This document shows, piece after piece, positions 23,310-32,162 of a stretch of DNA of 64,000 nt; positions within the stretch are counted from its first letter, which is position 1; every line of letters begins with the position of its first letter. Location of the stretch: assembly GCA_035525225.1 (NCBI GenBank), contig DATLFA010000058.1, forward strand, positions 180,508-244,507. Reading direction: 5' to 3'. The DNA is from DATLFA01 sp035525225. Lineage in GTDB: Bacteria > Actinomycetota > Acidimicrobiia > Acidimicrobiales > WLNW01. A program made the position numbers and the translations under genes. The notes below the pieces were generated by a model. The model made no database searches and had not been told where the DNA came from. It saw nothing but the letters and a program-made list of their open reading frames with translations.

Positions 23310-26300
23310 ATGGTGGCGCTGTTGCGCGTACGGACGATCGGTCCGTTCGAGATCGACGGCTTGTCAGAGACCGCGGTCGGCAGCCGCAAGGCGCGGACGT
23401 TGCTCAAGGTGTTGGCGTTGGCGCGCGGCGCGCCGGTCCCGAGCGAGGTGTTGATCGACGCGCTCTGGCCCGGGGCCGCGCCCGCCCGCCCGGCCGATCA
23501 GGTCGCGGTGCTCGTGAGTCGGCTGCGCACCGTGCTCGGCGCCGATCGGCTCCGCCACGCCGATGCGGGGTACGCGCTGCACGCCGATTGGTTGGACATC
23601 GTCGAGTTCGATGCACGGGCCGACGATGCGACGACCCGGCTTCGCGCCGGCGGCTTCGCCGGCGCGAGCGCGGCGGCGCTGGCGGCCCTGCAGTTGGTGC
23701 GGGGCCCGCTGCTGGCGAACGACGACGGTGAGTGGGTCGATCTCGAGCGCGCCCGGTTCGAGCGGCTGCTGGCGCGCGTCCGCCTGGTGGGTGCCGAAGC
23801 GTTGCTCGGGTGCGGGCAACCCCTCGAAGCCGCGGCGCAGGCCGAGGACGCGTTGGCGCACGATCCCTACGACGAGCACGCACTACGCCTGTTGATGCGG
23901 GCTCACGCGGACGCCGGCCGGCCGGCGTCCGCACTGGCCCGGTATGCGTCGGCCCGCGAGCTCTTGGCGAGTGAGCTCGGCGTCAGCCCCACGGCCGAAA
24001 CCGAAGCACTGCACACCGCAATCCTGCTGGCGGGTGAACAGGCTGATCGGCCGGTACCGCTCAGCCTGCACGAGGGCGCGGACCTGTTCGGCCGTGAGCG
24101 CGAGCTCGGACAGTTGGGCACCTTGTTCGATCCGGTCGCAGGGGCGGCGATGCTCGTCGAAGGAGAAGCGGGCATCGGCAAGACGGCGCTCATCGCGGAG
24201 TGGCAGAGCCGCTCGACGTCCGCGTTCGCGTTGATCCTCGTCGGACGGTGCGACGAGCTCGGGCGCGACCTGTCGTTGCAACCGGTGCTCGACGCGCTCG
24301 CGGCGTACCTGCGAGGGCTGGCCCGAAGTGACGTGGCCGAGCTCCTCGGCGCCCATCTCGAGCTGATCGGGCCCTTGGTCGGCGTCTCACCTGAGTCGAC
24401 AAGAGTCGAGGCGCGGCAACCGACGACGATGTCCGACAGCGTCGCCGGACGCAGTGTGTTGTTCGCAGCGCTGCTCGACGTCATCGAACGGGCGGCGGGC
24501 GAACGGCCTTCGGTCCTCGTCGTCGAGGACATCCACCTGGCCGGCGCCAGCACACTCGCGTGGTTGCGCTTCGCGATGCGGCGCGGCCGGCGGCTGCGCA
24601 TCTTGGCGACCAGCCGGCCCACCCCCGTGCGGCTCTTGCCCGACGCGACGGTGATCTCGCTCGGCCCTCTCGATCGCGCCGCGGCAGCCAGTCTCGTCGG
24701 GAGTGACCGGGTCGACGAGCTCTACGATCGCAGCAACGGCAATCCGCTCTTCCTCACGCAACTCGCGGCACACGAGGCCGGCGAGCTGCCGCCTTCGATC
24801 GTCGAGAACATGCGTGCCCGGCTGGCGCCGTTGGGTAGTGCCGGTGCCAGCCTGCGCACCGCCGCCGTGATCGGTATGCAGATCGACGTCGACCTGATCG
24901 CCGCGGCTACCGACCTGTCGGCAGTGGCCGTGCTCGATCACCTCGATCTCGGTGTCGAGGCGAGCGTGCTGCGTGAGCAGGGCACGGGCCTGGCGTTCGT
25001 GCACGAGTTGGTGCGCGAGGCCATTGCGGCCGACATGACCGCGGCACGACGCGCCCACACCCACCGCCAAGTAGCGCGCGTGCTGGTCGCTCGTAGCCGA
25101 AGCGATCCGATAGCGGTCGCGTTCCACGCGCGGTTGGGCGGGGAGCTCGACATCGCGGCACGGGCGCTCGACGAGGCGGCAGCGATCGCGGTCGGTCGCC
25201 ATGATCTCGAGCAGGCCGATCAATTGCTGAGCGATGCGCTGCTGCTGTGTGACACCGCGCCATTGCACGTGGCCCGCGCCCGCGTGCGCATGGCGCGGTC
25301 GCTTCACGCCGAGGCCGCCGACGATGTCGCCGCCGCGATTGCGCTACATCCGTCGGCCGAAGCATTCGAGCTCGCCGGTTGGATCGCCTACTACCGGCGC
25401 GACTACGAAGCTGCGTACCGCCTCGCCGACGAAGCGCTCCGGCGCGCCGGCGATGCCGGCCTCGAAGCAAGTGCATTGGCCCTCGGTGGTCGCGTGCGCC
25501 ACTCGCACGGCGATCTCGTCGCGGCGGATGACTTCTTGTCTCGCTCCGAACGGCTCGCGCCCGAGTCCGTGCGCGGACTCGCCAACGTGTGGCTCGGGTG
25601 TCTGCGGGTTCACCAGGGCCGCAGCGAAGAGGCCTTGCCCGCGCTCGAGAGCGCGGTGCTCGATGCCGGCCACCTCGGGCACCCATTCGCGCCGCTCCAC
25701 GCACTTTTCGCCCAGACTCACGCCTATGGGATGCTCGGCGCGCTCGATCGTGCCTACAAGAGCCTCGACGCGATGCGCGACGCGACGTCGCGCGCGGGGG
25801 AGACCGGTCAGCGGTTCTTTGCCGTCGTTGCCAACATCGAATCGTGGCTGCTCTGCTCCATCGGGCAGTACTCGCGCGCGGAGGCCCAGAGCACGCATGC
25901 CCTCGACCTGACCATCGGCACGTTCGGAGAGCCGGTCTCGCACGCGCACCTCGACTTGGCGGAGCTGGCGTTGCGACGGGGGCAGGTGGAACCGGCACAG
26001 CGTCACGTCGACCTCACCGACGAACGCATCGCCGATCATCACACGATGGCGTGGCATCAGCGGCAGCGGGTGTTGCTGATGCGGAGCCGGTGCGCGTATG
26101 CGTCCGGTGACTTCGACACCGCGATGCGCGATGCCGCCCGGCTCGAGAGCGATGCCGAAGCCCGAGGATCACGGCGCTACCTGGTGTTGGCGCGCCTGCA
26201 GCGCGCCACGGCCGCTGCCGCCGCCGGCCAGTCGCTCGACCACGATGCTGTGGACGCGGCGGTAGACGACCTCGGGCGCGTCGCAGGCATCGATGCCTGG

Positions 26301-26465
26301 CTGATCACGGCAGAGCTCGCGTCGAAGACGCAGGTTGCCCGCTGGTGGACCGCGGCCGAACGGTTCGCGGCAGCGTTCGAAGGTGCAGCCGTGCGCGACC
26401 CGCGAACGGATCCGATCGCCCTGCACGATCACATCGCCCGAGAGTTCCGGATGCGCGGTCATTGA
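23310..26465 (+). CDS. AfsR/SARP-type regulator with BTAD and AAA ATPase domains
   Basis: A 1051-residue multidomain transcription regulator. It has an OmpR-like winged helix (about 1-90), a BTAD bacterial activator domain (about 95-235), and a STAND-type ATPase with Walker A EGEAGIGKT (about 283-290) and Walker B VLVVEDIH (about 402-409). A long TPR-like helical region runs to the end. There is no C-terminal LuxR helix-turn-helix. AfsR/SARP proteins activate secondary-metabolism or degradation genes. ATG 23310 follows CATGCT with six bases, so leaderless transcription is possible. The frame is open for nearly 900 bases upstream, but that part is antisense to the dehydrogenase gene and is rejected. 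The target genes are unknown. Confidence 0.9.
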   Translation: MVALLRVRTIGPFEIDGLSETAVGSRKARTLLKVLALARGAPVPSEVLIDALWPGAAPARPADQVAVLVSRLRTVLGADRLRHADAGYALHADWLDIVEFDARADDATTRLRAGGFAGASAAALAALQLVRGPLLANDDGEWVDLERARFERLLARVRLVGAEALLGCGQPLEAAAQAEDALAHDPYDEHALRLLMRAHADAGRPASALARYASARELLASELGVSPTAETEALHTAILLAGEQADRPVPLSLHEGADLFGRERELGQLGTLFDPVAGAAMLVEGEAGIGKTALIAEWQSRSTSAFALILVGRCDELGRDLSLQPVLDALAAYLRGLARSDVAELLGAHLELIGPLVGVSPESTRVEARQPTTMSDSVAGRSVLFAALLDVIERAAGERPSVLVVEDIHLAGASTLAWLRFAMRRGRRLRILATSRPTPVRLLPDATVISLGPLDRAAAASLVGSDRVDELYDRSNGNPLFLTQLAAHEAGELPPSIVENMRARLAPLGSAGASLRTAAVIGMQIDVDLIAAATDLSAVAVLDHLDLGVEASVLREQGTGLAFVHELVREAIAADMTAARRAHTHRQVARVLVARSRSDPIAVAFHARLGGELDIAARALDEAAAIAVGRHDLEQADQLLSDALLLCDTAPLHVARARVRMARSLHAEAADDVAAAIALHPSAEAFELAGWIAYYRRDYEAAYRLADEALRRAGDAGLEASALALGGRVRHSHGDLVAADDFLSRSERLAPESVRGLANVWLGCLRVHQGRSEEALPALESAVLDAGHLGHPFAPLHALFAQTHAYGMLGALDRAYKSLDAMRDATSRAGETGQRFFAVVANIESWLLCSIGQYSRAEAQSTHALDLTIGTFGEPVSHAHLDLAELALRRGQVEPAQRHVDLTDERIADHHTMAWHQRQRVLLMRSRCAYASGDFDTAMRDAARLESDAEARGSRRYLVLARLQRATAAAAAGQSLDHDAVDAAVDDLGRVAGIDAWLITAELASKTQVARWWTAAERFAAAFEGAAVRDPRTDPIALHDHIAREFRMRGH

Positions 26466-26495
26466 GCCCGACTCGCGACCCGGCCCCGCGCACGA

Positions 26496-27275
26496 TCACG
26501 CGGTCGCCACGAGGACGATGATCGAACGGACCAATGGTGCGTCATCGAGCAACGTCTTCGCTCGATGCACCATGGCGGCCCGGGCATCGGCCCCGAGCGT
26601 GGCGACGAACGGCGCGAGCTGCGCCATACCGAAACGCCACGCCAGCAGTTGATCAGGGCCGAGTTCGGGAAACGCGATGCGCACGGCGCGAGCTTCACCC
26701 TGCAACCCCGCGTCGTGCAGCGCGTCGACGGCGCGCTCGACCGAAGCCAACTTGGGGATCGCGTTCGCTCGCAGGTGCGGATACCACGGTGGCGGCTGCC
26801 ATCCGTGCTCGCGCGCGGCGACTTCGGCGGCGTCTTTCACCGGATGGCGGTCGTCTTCGGCGTAGGCCGAGGCGAGCAACGCGCCGCCGGGGCACGTCAC
26901 CCGAGCCGCTTCTCGCAACCCGGCGACCGGGTCGTCGAGATGATTGAGAGAGAACGCGGCAACGACCGCGTCGACGGCGCGGTCGCGCAACGGCAGCGCG
27001 CACGCATCGCCGACGACCGCCGCCGGGCGTCGGGTGCGATCGGCGGCGAGCATCCCGTAGGCCGCGTCGGCCGCGACCGCAATACCACCGACCGCGGCGA
27101 TGGCGCGGCTCGCCGCCCCGGTGCCCGCGCCGAGATCGAGCACCACACGACCACGCAGGTCCGTCGGCCGGCAATCGACGAGCACGGTCGCGAGCCGGTC
27201 GTAGATGGCACCCGGCCCTGCCTGCCACACCGCGCCGGTCTGCGAGTACGCTTCGGCAATCGTCGTCGGTGTCAT
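26496..27275 (-). CDS. Class I SAM-dependent methyltransferase
   Basis: A 259-residue methyltransferase. Motif I is VLDLGAGTGAASRA, followed by an acidic position in AADAAYGML, VVGDACALPL and motif IV AFSLNHLDDP. It resembles the UbiE/COQ5-type methyltransferase_11 group. ATG 27275 overlaps the stop of the phosphotransferase gene (ATGA), so it is translated from that message. It is convergent with the AfsR-like gene, 30 bp apart. The substrate is unknown. A frame open far upstream belongs to the antisense of the phosphotransferase and was excluded. Confidence 0.9.
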   Translation of the reverse strand: MTPTTIAEAYSQTGAVWQAGPGAIYDRLATVLVDCRPTDLRGRVVLDLGAGTGAASRAIAAVGGIAVAADAAYGMLAADRTRRPAAVVGDACALPLRDRAVDAVVAAFSLNHLDDPVAGLREAARVTCPGGALLASAYAEDDRHPVKDAAEVAAREHGWQPPPWYPHLRANAIPKLASVERAVDALHDAGLQGEARAVRIAFPELGPDQLLAWRFGMAQLAPFVATLGADARAAMVHRAKTLLDDAPLVRSIIVLVATA

Positions 27276-28288
27276 CGTCCGCCGGTCAAATGAACCATGG
27301 CGTGCTCGGCGCGATCCTGCCACCAGAACAACTCGTCGTCGTCGCCGTGGGCTTTCTCCCAACCGAAGCAGGCGGCCATGCCGAGCAACGACAGCGCGAT
27401 CTGGCGATCGAACCACTCGGAGGTATCGACGCCGCGCCGCTCGAGCGCGGAGCGGTACCCCGCGATGGTCGCCTCCTTCGACTGTGGCAGGCGGGCGCGG
27501 TTGAGCGCGAGGTACCACGCCAGGTCCCACGCTCCCGGCGCCGCGCCGGGATACGCCCAATCGAGAAGAATGGTGCGGCCGTCGGGGTGGCGACCGAGAT
27601 TGCCCATCTTCCAATCGCCTGCGACGAACGTGGACGGCGTGGTCGACAGCGCACGCACGAGCGGTTGCGGATCCTCGTGGATCGACGCCGCGATCGCCGC
27701 CAGCTTCGGCGCGCGGTCGGGCAGCATGCGCCATCCTCGATCGGCGATGGTGATCACCGGCGAGACATCGGGCCGGCGCAGCTCCGCCGCGATGTTGGCG
27801 GGAGCGAAGAATCGGAATCGATGCGCAAGCGGTGTGAGGCCCAAGGCGTCGGTCCAACCCCAGAAGTGGGCGTGCATCGCCGCCATGTGATCGATGAACG
27901 ATTCGTGCACGTCGAGCGCGACGGGGTCGTCACCTTCGGGAATCAAGAAGTCGCCGATGTCATGCATCAACATCGAAAGCCGCGCGCGGGTGCCCGAACC
28001 CTCGACGGCCATCGCGACGAGGGTGTGGTCGATGCAATCGGGGGTCTGGTGATAGAGCCCCGCGCGCCACGACCGCAAGGGACGGTGATCGACATCGCCG
28101 GTGATCCTCATGATCCAGTCTTCGTCGTACGACAGCGACTTCAAGAAGTAGCGCTCTCCGTGGATACGTAGGCGCTCGAACGTCGAGCCCGACTTCGCAT
28201 CGCTCGAGCGCACCGCGACCCGATCGGTCGCGTCCGCGAGCATTGCCACAACAGTGGGGTAGACCGTCGGCGTCTGCATCGTGGTCAT
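27272..28288 (-). CDS. Aminoglycoside-phosphotransferase-fold kinase
   Basis: A 338-residue protein kinase-like fold phosphotransferase. The nucleotide-binding lysine lies in GERYFLKSL near the N-terminus. The catalytic loop is AGDWKMGNL (about residues 221-229, D and N present, the usual HGD His replaced by Ala), and the metal loop is ILLDWAYPG. The family phosphorylates small hydroxyl compounds such as aminoglycosides, choline or sugars; resistance should not be assumed. It is cotranscribed with the downstream methyltransferase. The start at ATG 28288 lies about 180 bp from the divergent methyltransferase gene. Confidence 0.85.
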   Translation of the reverse strand: MTTMQTPTVYPTVVAMLADATDRVAVRSSDAKSGSTFERLRIHGERYFLKSLSYDEDWIMRITGDVDHRPLRSWRAGLYHQTPDCIDHTLVAMAVEGSGTRARLSMLMHDIGDFLIPEGDDPVALDVHESFIDHMAAMHAHFWGWTDALGLTPLAHRFRFFAPANIAAELRRPDVSPVITIADRGWRMLPDRAPKLAAIAASIHEDPQPLVRALSTTPSTFVAGDWKMGNLGRHPDGRTILLDWAYPGAAPGAWDLAWYLALNRARLPQSKEATIAGYRSALERRGVDTSEWFDRQIALSLLGMAACFGWEKAHGDDDELFWWQDRAEHAMVHLTGGR

Positions 28289-28359
28289 TGTTGCCCACCG
28301 GATGCCTGCTCGGCCTGGGTGACAGCGGTTGGCGTCATGCGCTCACGATGACCGCCACC

Positions 28360-28454
28360 GGTTGCAGCGGGTTTGCAGCCCGTCCGCAGGAATCCTGCAA
28401 CCCCCTTCGGCGACGGTGGCCGGGTACCACCAAACGGGCCGGGTACCACCAAAC
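28360..28454 (+). promoter_or_regulatory. Structured leader/operator region with 18-bp direct repeat
   Basis: Upstream of the methyltransferase at 28470 there is an outer inverted repeat GGTTGCAG (28360-28367) / CTGCAACC (28395-28402) enclosing a perfect palindrome GCAGGAATCCTGC (28386-28398). Then come two perfect copies of GGCCGGGTACCACCAAAC at 28418-28435 and 28437-28454. The second copy ends next to the Shine-Dalgarno AGGAAGG. The arrangement suggests control of the gene by a DNA- or RNA-binding factor; no known riboswitch class is recognised. Confidence 0.55.
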
Positions 28455-28469
28455 AGGAAGGAATGGATC

Positions 28470-29537
28470 ATGAGTCAAACCATGAGCATCGACATGGCCA
28501 AGGTCGACGAGCTGGTGCAAAAGGCGGTGGGCGACTTCGGCGCGGTCCTCGTGTCGTCGCTCGTCGTCGTAGGCGATCGGTTGGGCCTGTTCCGGGCGAT
28601 GGCCGACGGGCGGACGGTCACGTCCGCCGAGTTGGCCGAGCGCACGGCCACCAACGAGCGCAACGTGCGCGAGTGGTTGAACGCGCTCAGCGCAGCCGGT
28701 TACGTGACCTACGCGGGCGACGGGCACTACCGCCTCGGCGCCGAGCAGGCGCTGTTGTTCACCGATGAGGACAGCCCCGCGTTCGTGATGGGCGGCTTCC
28801 AGGTCGTGACCTCGGCCGCGAAGGCGGACGAAAAACTGACCGCGGCGTTCGGCCACGGCAACGGGATCGGCTGGCACGAGCACCATCACGATCTCTTCAC
28901 CGGGACCGAGCGCTTCTTCCGCCCCGGCTACCGCGCCAATCTCGTCGACGCGTGGATCCCCGCGCTCGACGGTGTCGACGCGCGCCTGCGCGCCGGCGCG
29001 AAGGTCGCCGATATAGGTTGTGGCCACGGTGCGTCGACGGTCATCATGGCCGAGGCATATCCCAACTCGAGCTTCGTCGGCTTCGACTACCACGCGCCGT
29101 CGATCGCCGAAGCCAAGAACGCGGCGAGCAAGGCCAACGTGTCGGACCGCACCGAGTTCGCGGTCGCGTCGGCGAAGGACTTCACCGGTTCGGGCTACGA
29201 CTTGATCTGCTTCTTCGACTGCCTGCACGACATGGGCGACCCGGTCGGCGCGCTCGCTCACACCCGGACTGCCCTGCGACCCGACGGCACCGTGTTGTTG
29301 GTCGAGCCCTACGCGGGCGACGAGGTCGACGAGAACCTCAACCCCATCGGTCGTGTCTTCTACGCGGCGTCATCGTTGATTTGTACGCCGGCGTCGCAAT
29401 CCCAAGAGGTCGGACTGGCGCTCGGCGCGCAGGCGGGACCGGCGCGGTTGGCCGAAGTGGCGCGCCAGGCCGGCTTCTCCCACGCACGCGTCGCCACGAC
29501 CACGCCGTTCAACCTGGTGCTCGAACTGCGCCCGTGA
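28470..29537 (+). CDS. Methyltransferase with N-terminal winged-helix domain
   Basis: A 355-residue SAM-dependent methyltransferase. Residues about 20-110 form a winged-helix dimerisation domain as in O-methyltransferases (LGLFRAMADGRTVTSAELAE). The catalytic domain has motif I VADIGCGHGAST, VGFDYHAPS, and LICFFDCLHDMGDP where plant-type enzymes hold their acidic motif. ATG 28470 has AGGAAGG at good spacing. An 18-bp direct repeat lies immediately upstream, so expression is probably regulated. It is convergent with the CoA-transferase. The methyl acceptor is unknown. Confidence 0.88.
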   Translation: MSQTMSIDMAKVDELVQKAVGDFGAVLVSSLVVVGDRLGLFRAMADGRTVTSAELAERTATNERNVREWLNALSAAGYVTYAGDGHYRLGAEQALLFTDEDSPAFVMGGFQVVTSAAKADEKLTAAFGHGNGIGWHEHHHDLFTGTERFFRPGYRANLVDAWIPALDGVDARLRAGAKVADIGCGHGASTVIMAEAYPNSSFVGFDYHAPSIAEAKNAASKANVSDRTEFAVASAKDFTGSGYDLICFFDCLHDMGDPVGALAHTRTALRPDGTVLLVEPYAGDEVDENLNPIGRVFYAASSLICTPASQSQEVGLALGAQAGPARLAEVARQAGFSHARVATTTPFNLVLELRP

Positions 29538-29564
29538 CAACCAACGGCACGGCCGAATGGCCGG

Positions 29565-30839
29565 TCAGAGGTAGCCCAGCTCGCGCGCGCTTCGCTCGAG
29601 GTCGTGGCGCGCGCGATGGTCGGCGATGGCGATGAGCGCCCGCGCCCGTTCGCGCAGCGAGCGCCCACGGAGCTCGGCGACACCGTGCTCGGTGACGACG
29701 TGATCGACCGTGTTCTTGTTCGTGGTCACGACCGAGCCGGGTGACAGCTGGCCCACGATGCGCGAGATCCCGTCGTGGGTCATCGCCTTGAGGACGACGA
29801 ACGCCTTCCCTCGTTCTGAGTACATCGCGCCGCGGGCGAAGTCGGCCTGCCCGCCACTGCCCGACCAGTACTGGCCGGCGACTGTTTCGGACGCGCACTG
29901 ACCGATGAGATCGACCTCGGTGGTCGCGTTGATCGAGACGAAGCAGTCTTCGGTACCGATGATGCGCGGGTCGTTCACATACTCGACGGGTGCGAGCTCG
30001 ATCACCGGGTTCTCGTGGATGAAGTCGTAGAGCCGTTGGGTGCCGAGGCAGAACGTCGTGATCACTTTGCCGCGCTGGCGTCTCTTGTGCACACCCGTGA
30101 CGACGCCCCGCTCGATGAGATCGATCGCTCCATCGGAGAGCAGCTCGGTGTGGATGCCGAGGTCGCGATGATTGCCCAACAGCGACAGCACCGCGTTCGG
30201 CACGGCCCCGATACCCGCCTGCAGGGTGGCGCCGTCGGGGATGCGCTCGGCGATGAGTGCACCGATGCGCAAGTCCGCCGCGCTCGGCGCCTTCGGAGCA
30301 ACCTCGACCAGTTTGCGATCGGTGACGCACCACGCCGCGACTTGCGAGAGGTGCAGTTGATTGCGTCCGAACGTGCGGGGCATCTGCGCGTTGGCCTCGA
30401 TGAAGAACGGCAGCCGGCCGATGAATGGCGAAACGTAGTCGGCACTCGTTCCGAGGGATACGTACCCGTGGCGATCGGGCATCGATGTGGCGGCGAAGAC
30501 CAACTTCGGTTGCGTCAGCCGTGACAGGACCAGCGGGATCTCACTGAAGTTGGCGGGGACGAAATCGACCGTGCCCGCTCGGAATGCGGGGCGTGTGACG
30601 TGCGACAGGAAGTACGACATGTGGCGCAAGCGGTCGCCGTACACCGCGTGCAGATAGGGATGGTCGTGCAACGCGTGCATCTGGTGTACGGTCAGACCCT
30701 GCACCCGCCCACCTCGGTCGTCGAGTGCGGAGATCAGCGACACCGGCTCGCCGTTCGCGATCGGCACGATGACGGCGCAGCCGTCTTCGACACGCTCGGC
30801 CACGGTCGCGGCGTCGCTCACCTCGGGGATACTCGGCAT
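29565..30839 (-). CDS. Acetyl-CoA hydrolase/transferase family CoA-transferase
   Basis: A 424-residue CoA-transferase of the Cat1/4-hydroxybutyrate CoA-transferase group, which moves CoA between acyl groups through a glutamyl-CoA intermediate. The catalytic glutamate is Glu232 in IHTELLSDG; GAGIGAVPNAVLSLLG precedes it and the C-terminal TEHGVAELRG is conserved. The start at ATG 30839 is six bases from a TAGACT -10 on the minus strand, so the message is probably leaderless. It is divergent from the NDH-2-like gene with overlapping promoters. A role in activating short acids is likely; donor and acceptor are not predictable. Confidence 0.92.
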   Translation of the reverse strand: MPSIPEVSDAATVAERVEDGCAVIVPIANGEPVSLISALDDRGGRVQGLTVHQMHALHDHPYLHAVYGDRLRHMSYFLSHVTRPAFRAGTVDFVPANFSEIPLVLSRLTQPKLVFAATSMPDRHGYVSLGTSADYVSPFIGRLPFFIEANAQMPRTFGRNQLHLSQVAAWCVTDRKLVEVAPKAPSAADLRIGALIAERIPDGATLQAGIGAVPNAVLSLLGNHRDLGIHTELLSDGAIDLIERGVVTGVHKRRQRGKVITTFCLGTQRLYDFIHENPVIELAPVEYVNDPRIIGTEDCFVSINATTEVDLIGQCASETVAGQYWSGSGGQADFARGAMYSERGKAFVVLKAMTHDGISRIVGQLSPGSVVTTNKNTVDHVVTEHGVAELRGRSLRERARALIAIADHRARHDLERSARELGYL

Positions 30840-30845
30840 CGGCCG

Positions 30846-30855
30846 AGTCTATTGT
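30846..30855. promoter_or_regulatory. Overlapping divergent -10 elements
   Basis: TAGACT on the minus strand (30851 to 30846) lies six bases from the CoA-transferase ATG. TATTGT on the plus strand (30850-30855) lies nine bases before the GTG at 30865 of the flavoprotein gene. The two hexamers share two base pairs, so the polymerase could serve only one direction at a time. Confidence 0.4.
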
Positions 30856-30876
30856 TGGCGACCAGTGACAACCGGA

Positions 30877-32160
30877 ATGACAACTGCTCAGTACGACGTG
30901 GTGATCGTCGGTGGTGGGTTCGGCGGCGCGTTCGCGGCGCGCGAGCTCGAGCGACGACTGCGTCGTGACGCGCGGGTGCTGCTCGTCGCGCCGGACAACT
31001 TCCTGCTCTTTTCTCCGCTGTTGCCCGAGGCGGCGTCGGGCACCATCGAGCCTCGCCACTCCGTCATCCCGCTGCGCGAGTTCTTGCGCCACACCGAACT
31101 GGTGCCCGGCAAGATCGACGCGCTCGATCTCACGGCCCGCACCGCCGTCGTGGTCGACGACGCGGGCACGCGAACCAACGTCGCGTTCCGCAGTGTGATC
31201 CTTGCGCCGGGCTCCACCCCGGTGGTGCTGCCGATCCCCGGTCTGGTCGAGCACGCCGTCGGCTTTCGCACGCTGGCCGACGCGATCTGGTTGCGCAACA
31301 ACGTGCTCGCGCAGCTCGAAGCAGCCAATGCCGCGACCGACGCGCCACGACGCCGCGCATTGCTCACGTTCACGTTCGTCGGTGGCGGATACGCGGGCGT
31401 CGAGGCCTTGGCCGAGCTCGAGTCCCTGGCCCGTGACGCACTGCGGATGTATCCCAAGCTACGGTCGGGCGACATGCGCTGGGTGTTGGTCGAAGCACAA
31501 CCGACGCTTCTGCCGGGGATCCACCCGACCCTCGCTCGCTACACCGAACGGGTGCTACGCAAGCGCGGCGTCGAGGTCTACACCGAGAGCCGTTTGGCGT
31601 CGTGCGTCGATGGCATCGTCACGCTCGACCGTGCCGATATCGCGCCCTATCGCAGCGAGACCATCGTGTGGACGGCAGGCCAACGACCGTCGCCGTTCGT
31701 GGCCGGCCTCGGGCTGCCGCTCGACGGCCGCGGGCGTGTCGTGGTGGACGAACATCTTGCGGTTCCCGGTTGGTCCCTCACCTATGCCGTTGGTGACGCC
31801 GCGGCAGTGCCCGATCCCGACGGTGGGACGTGCCCCCCGACCGCGCAACACGCGCTGCGCCAGGGCCGCGTGGCCGCGATCAACGCCGCCGCCGACCTGG
31901 GCATCGGCACACGCCGACCGTTTCGCTACCGCAATCGTGGTCTGGCCGTGACACTGGGGCGTTGGCGGGGCACTGCGCAAGTGAAACGACTCAGCTTCAC
32001 CGGTCCGATTGCGTGGTGGATGGGACGCAGCTATCACTTGTTGATGCTTCCCGGTTTGAGCCGCAAGGTGCGAGTGGTGACCGACTGGACCCTGTCGCTC
32101 GTGTTCCCCCGAGACGTCGCGCAACTCGGGTCGTTGCAAACGCGGCGCCGGCTCGAATAG
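30877..32160 (+). CDS. NDH-2-like NAD(P)/FAD-dependent oxidoreductase
   Basis: A 427-residue flavoprotein of the type II NADH dehydrogenase/disulfide reductase fold. The FAD motif VVIVGGGFGG is at residues 6-15, the NAD(P) motif FTFVGGGYAG near 165, and the C-terminal FAD contact TYAVGDAAAV near 310. The C-terminal hydrophobic and basic segment could bind the membrane, as in NDH-2 enzymes that pass electrons from NADH to quinone. ATG 30877 is preferred; GTG 30865 would add four residues. The acyl-CoA synthetase gene starts 2 bp after the stop, so the pair is cotranscribed. Confidence 0.88.
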   Translation: MTTAQYDVVIVGGGFGGAFAARELERRLRRDARVLLVAPDNFLLFSPLLPEAASGTIEPRHSVIPLREFLRHTELVPGKIDALDLTARTAVVVDDAGTRTNVAFRSVILAPGSTPVVLPIPGLVEHAVGFRTLADAIWLRNNVLAQLEAANAATDAPRRRALLTFTFVGGGYAGVEALAELESLARDALRMYPKLRSGDMRWVLVEAQPTLLPGIHPTLARYTERVLRKRGVEVYTESRLASCVDGIVTLDRADIAPYRSETIVWTAGQRPSPFVAGLGLPLDGRGRVVVDEHLAVPGWSLTYAVGDAAAVPDPDGGTCPPTAQHALRQGRVAAINAAADLGIGTRRPFRYRNRGLAVTLGRWRGTAQVKRLSFTGPIAWWMGRSYHLLMLPGLSRKVRVVTDWTLSLVFPRDVAQLGSLQTRRRLE

Positions 32161-32162
32161 TG

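Noticed and set aside
27272..28288. Aminoglycoside resistance gene
   Set aside because: Only the general phosphotransferase fold is visible, and the catalytic HGD histidine is replaced. Resistance cannot be inferred.
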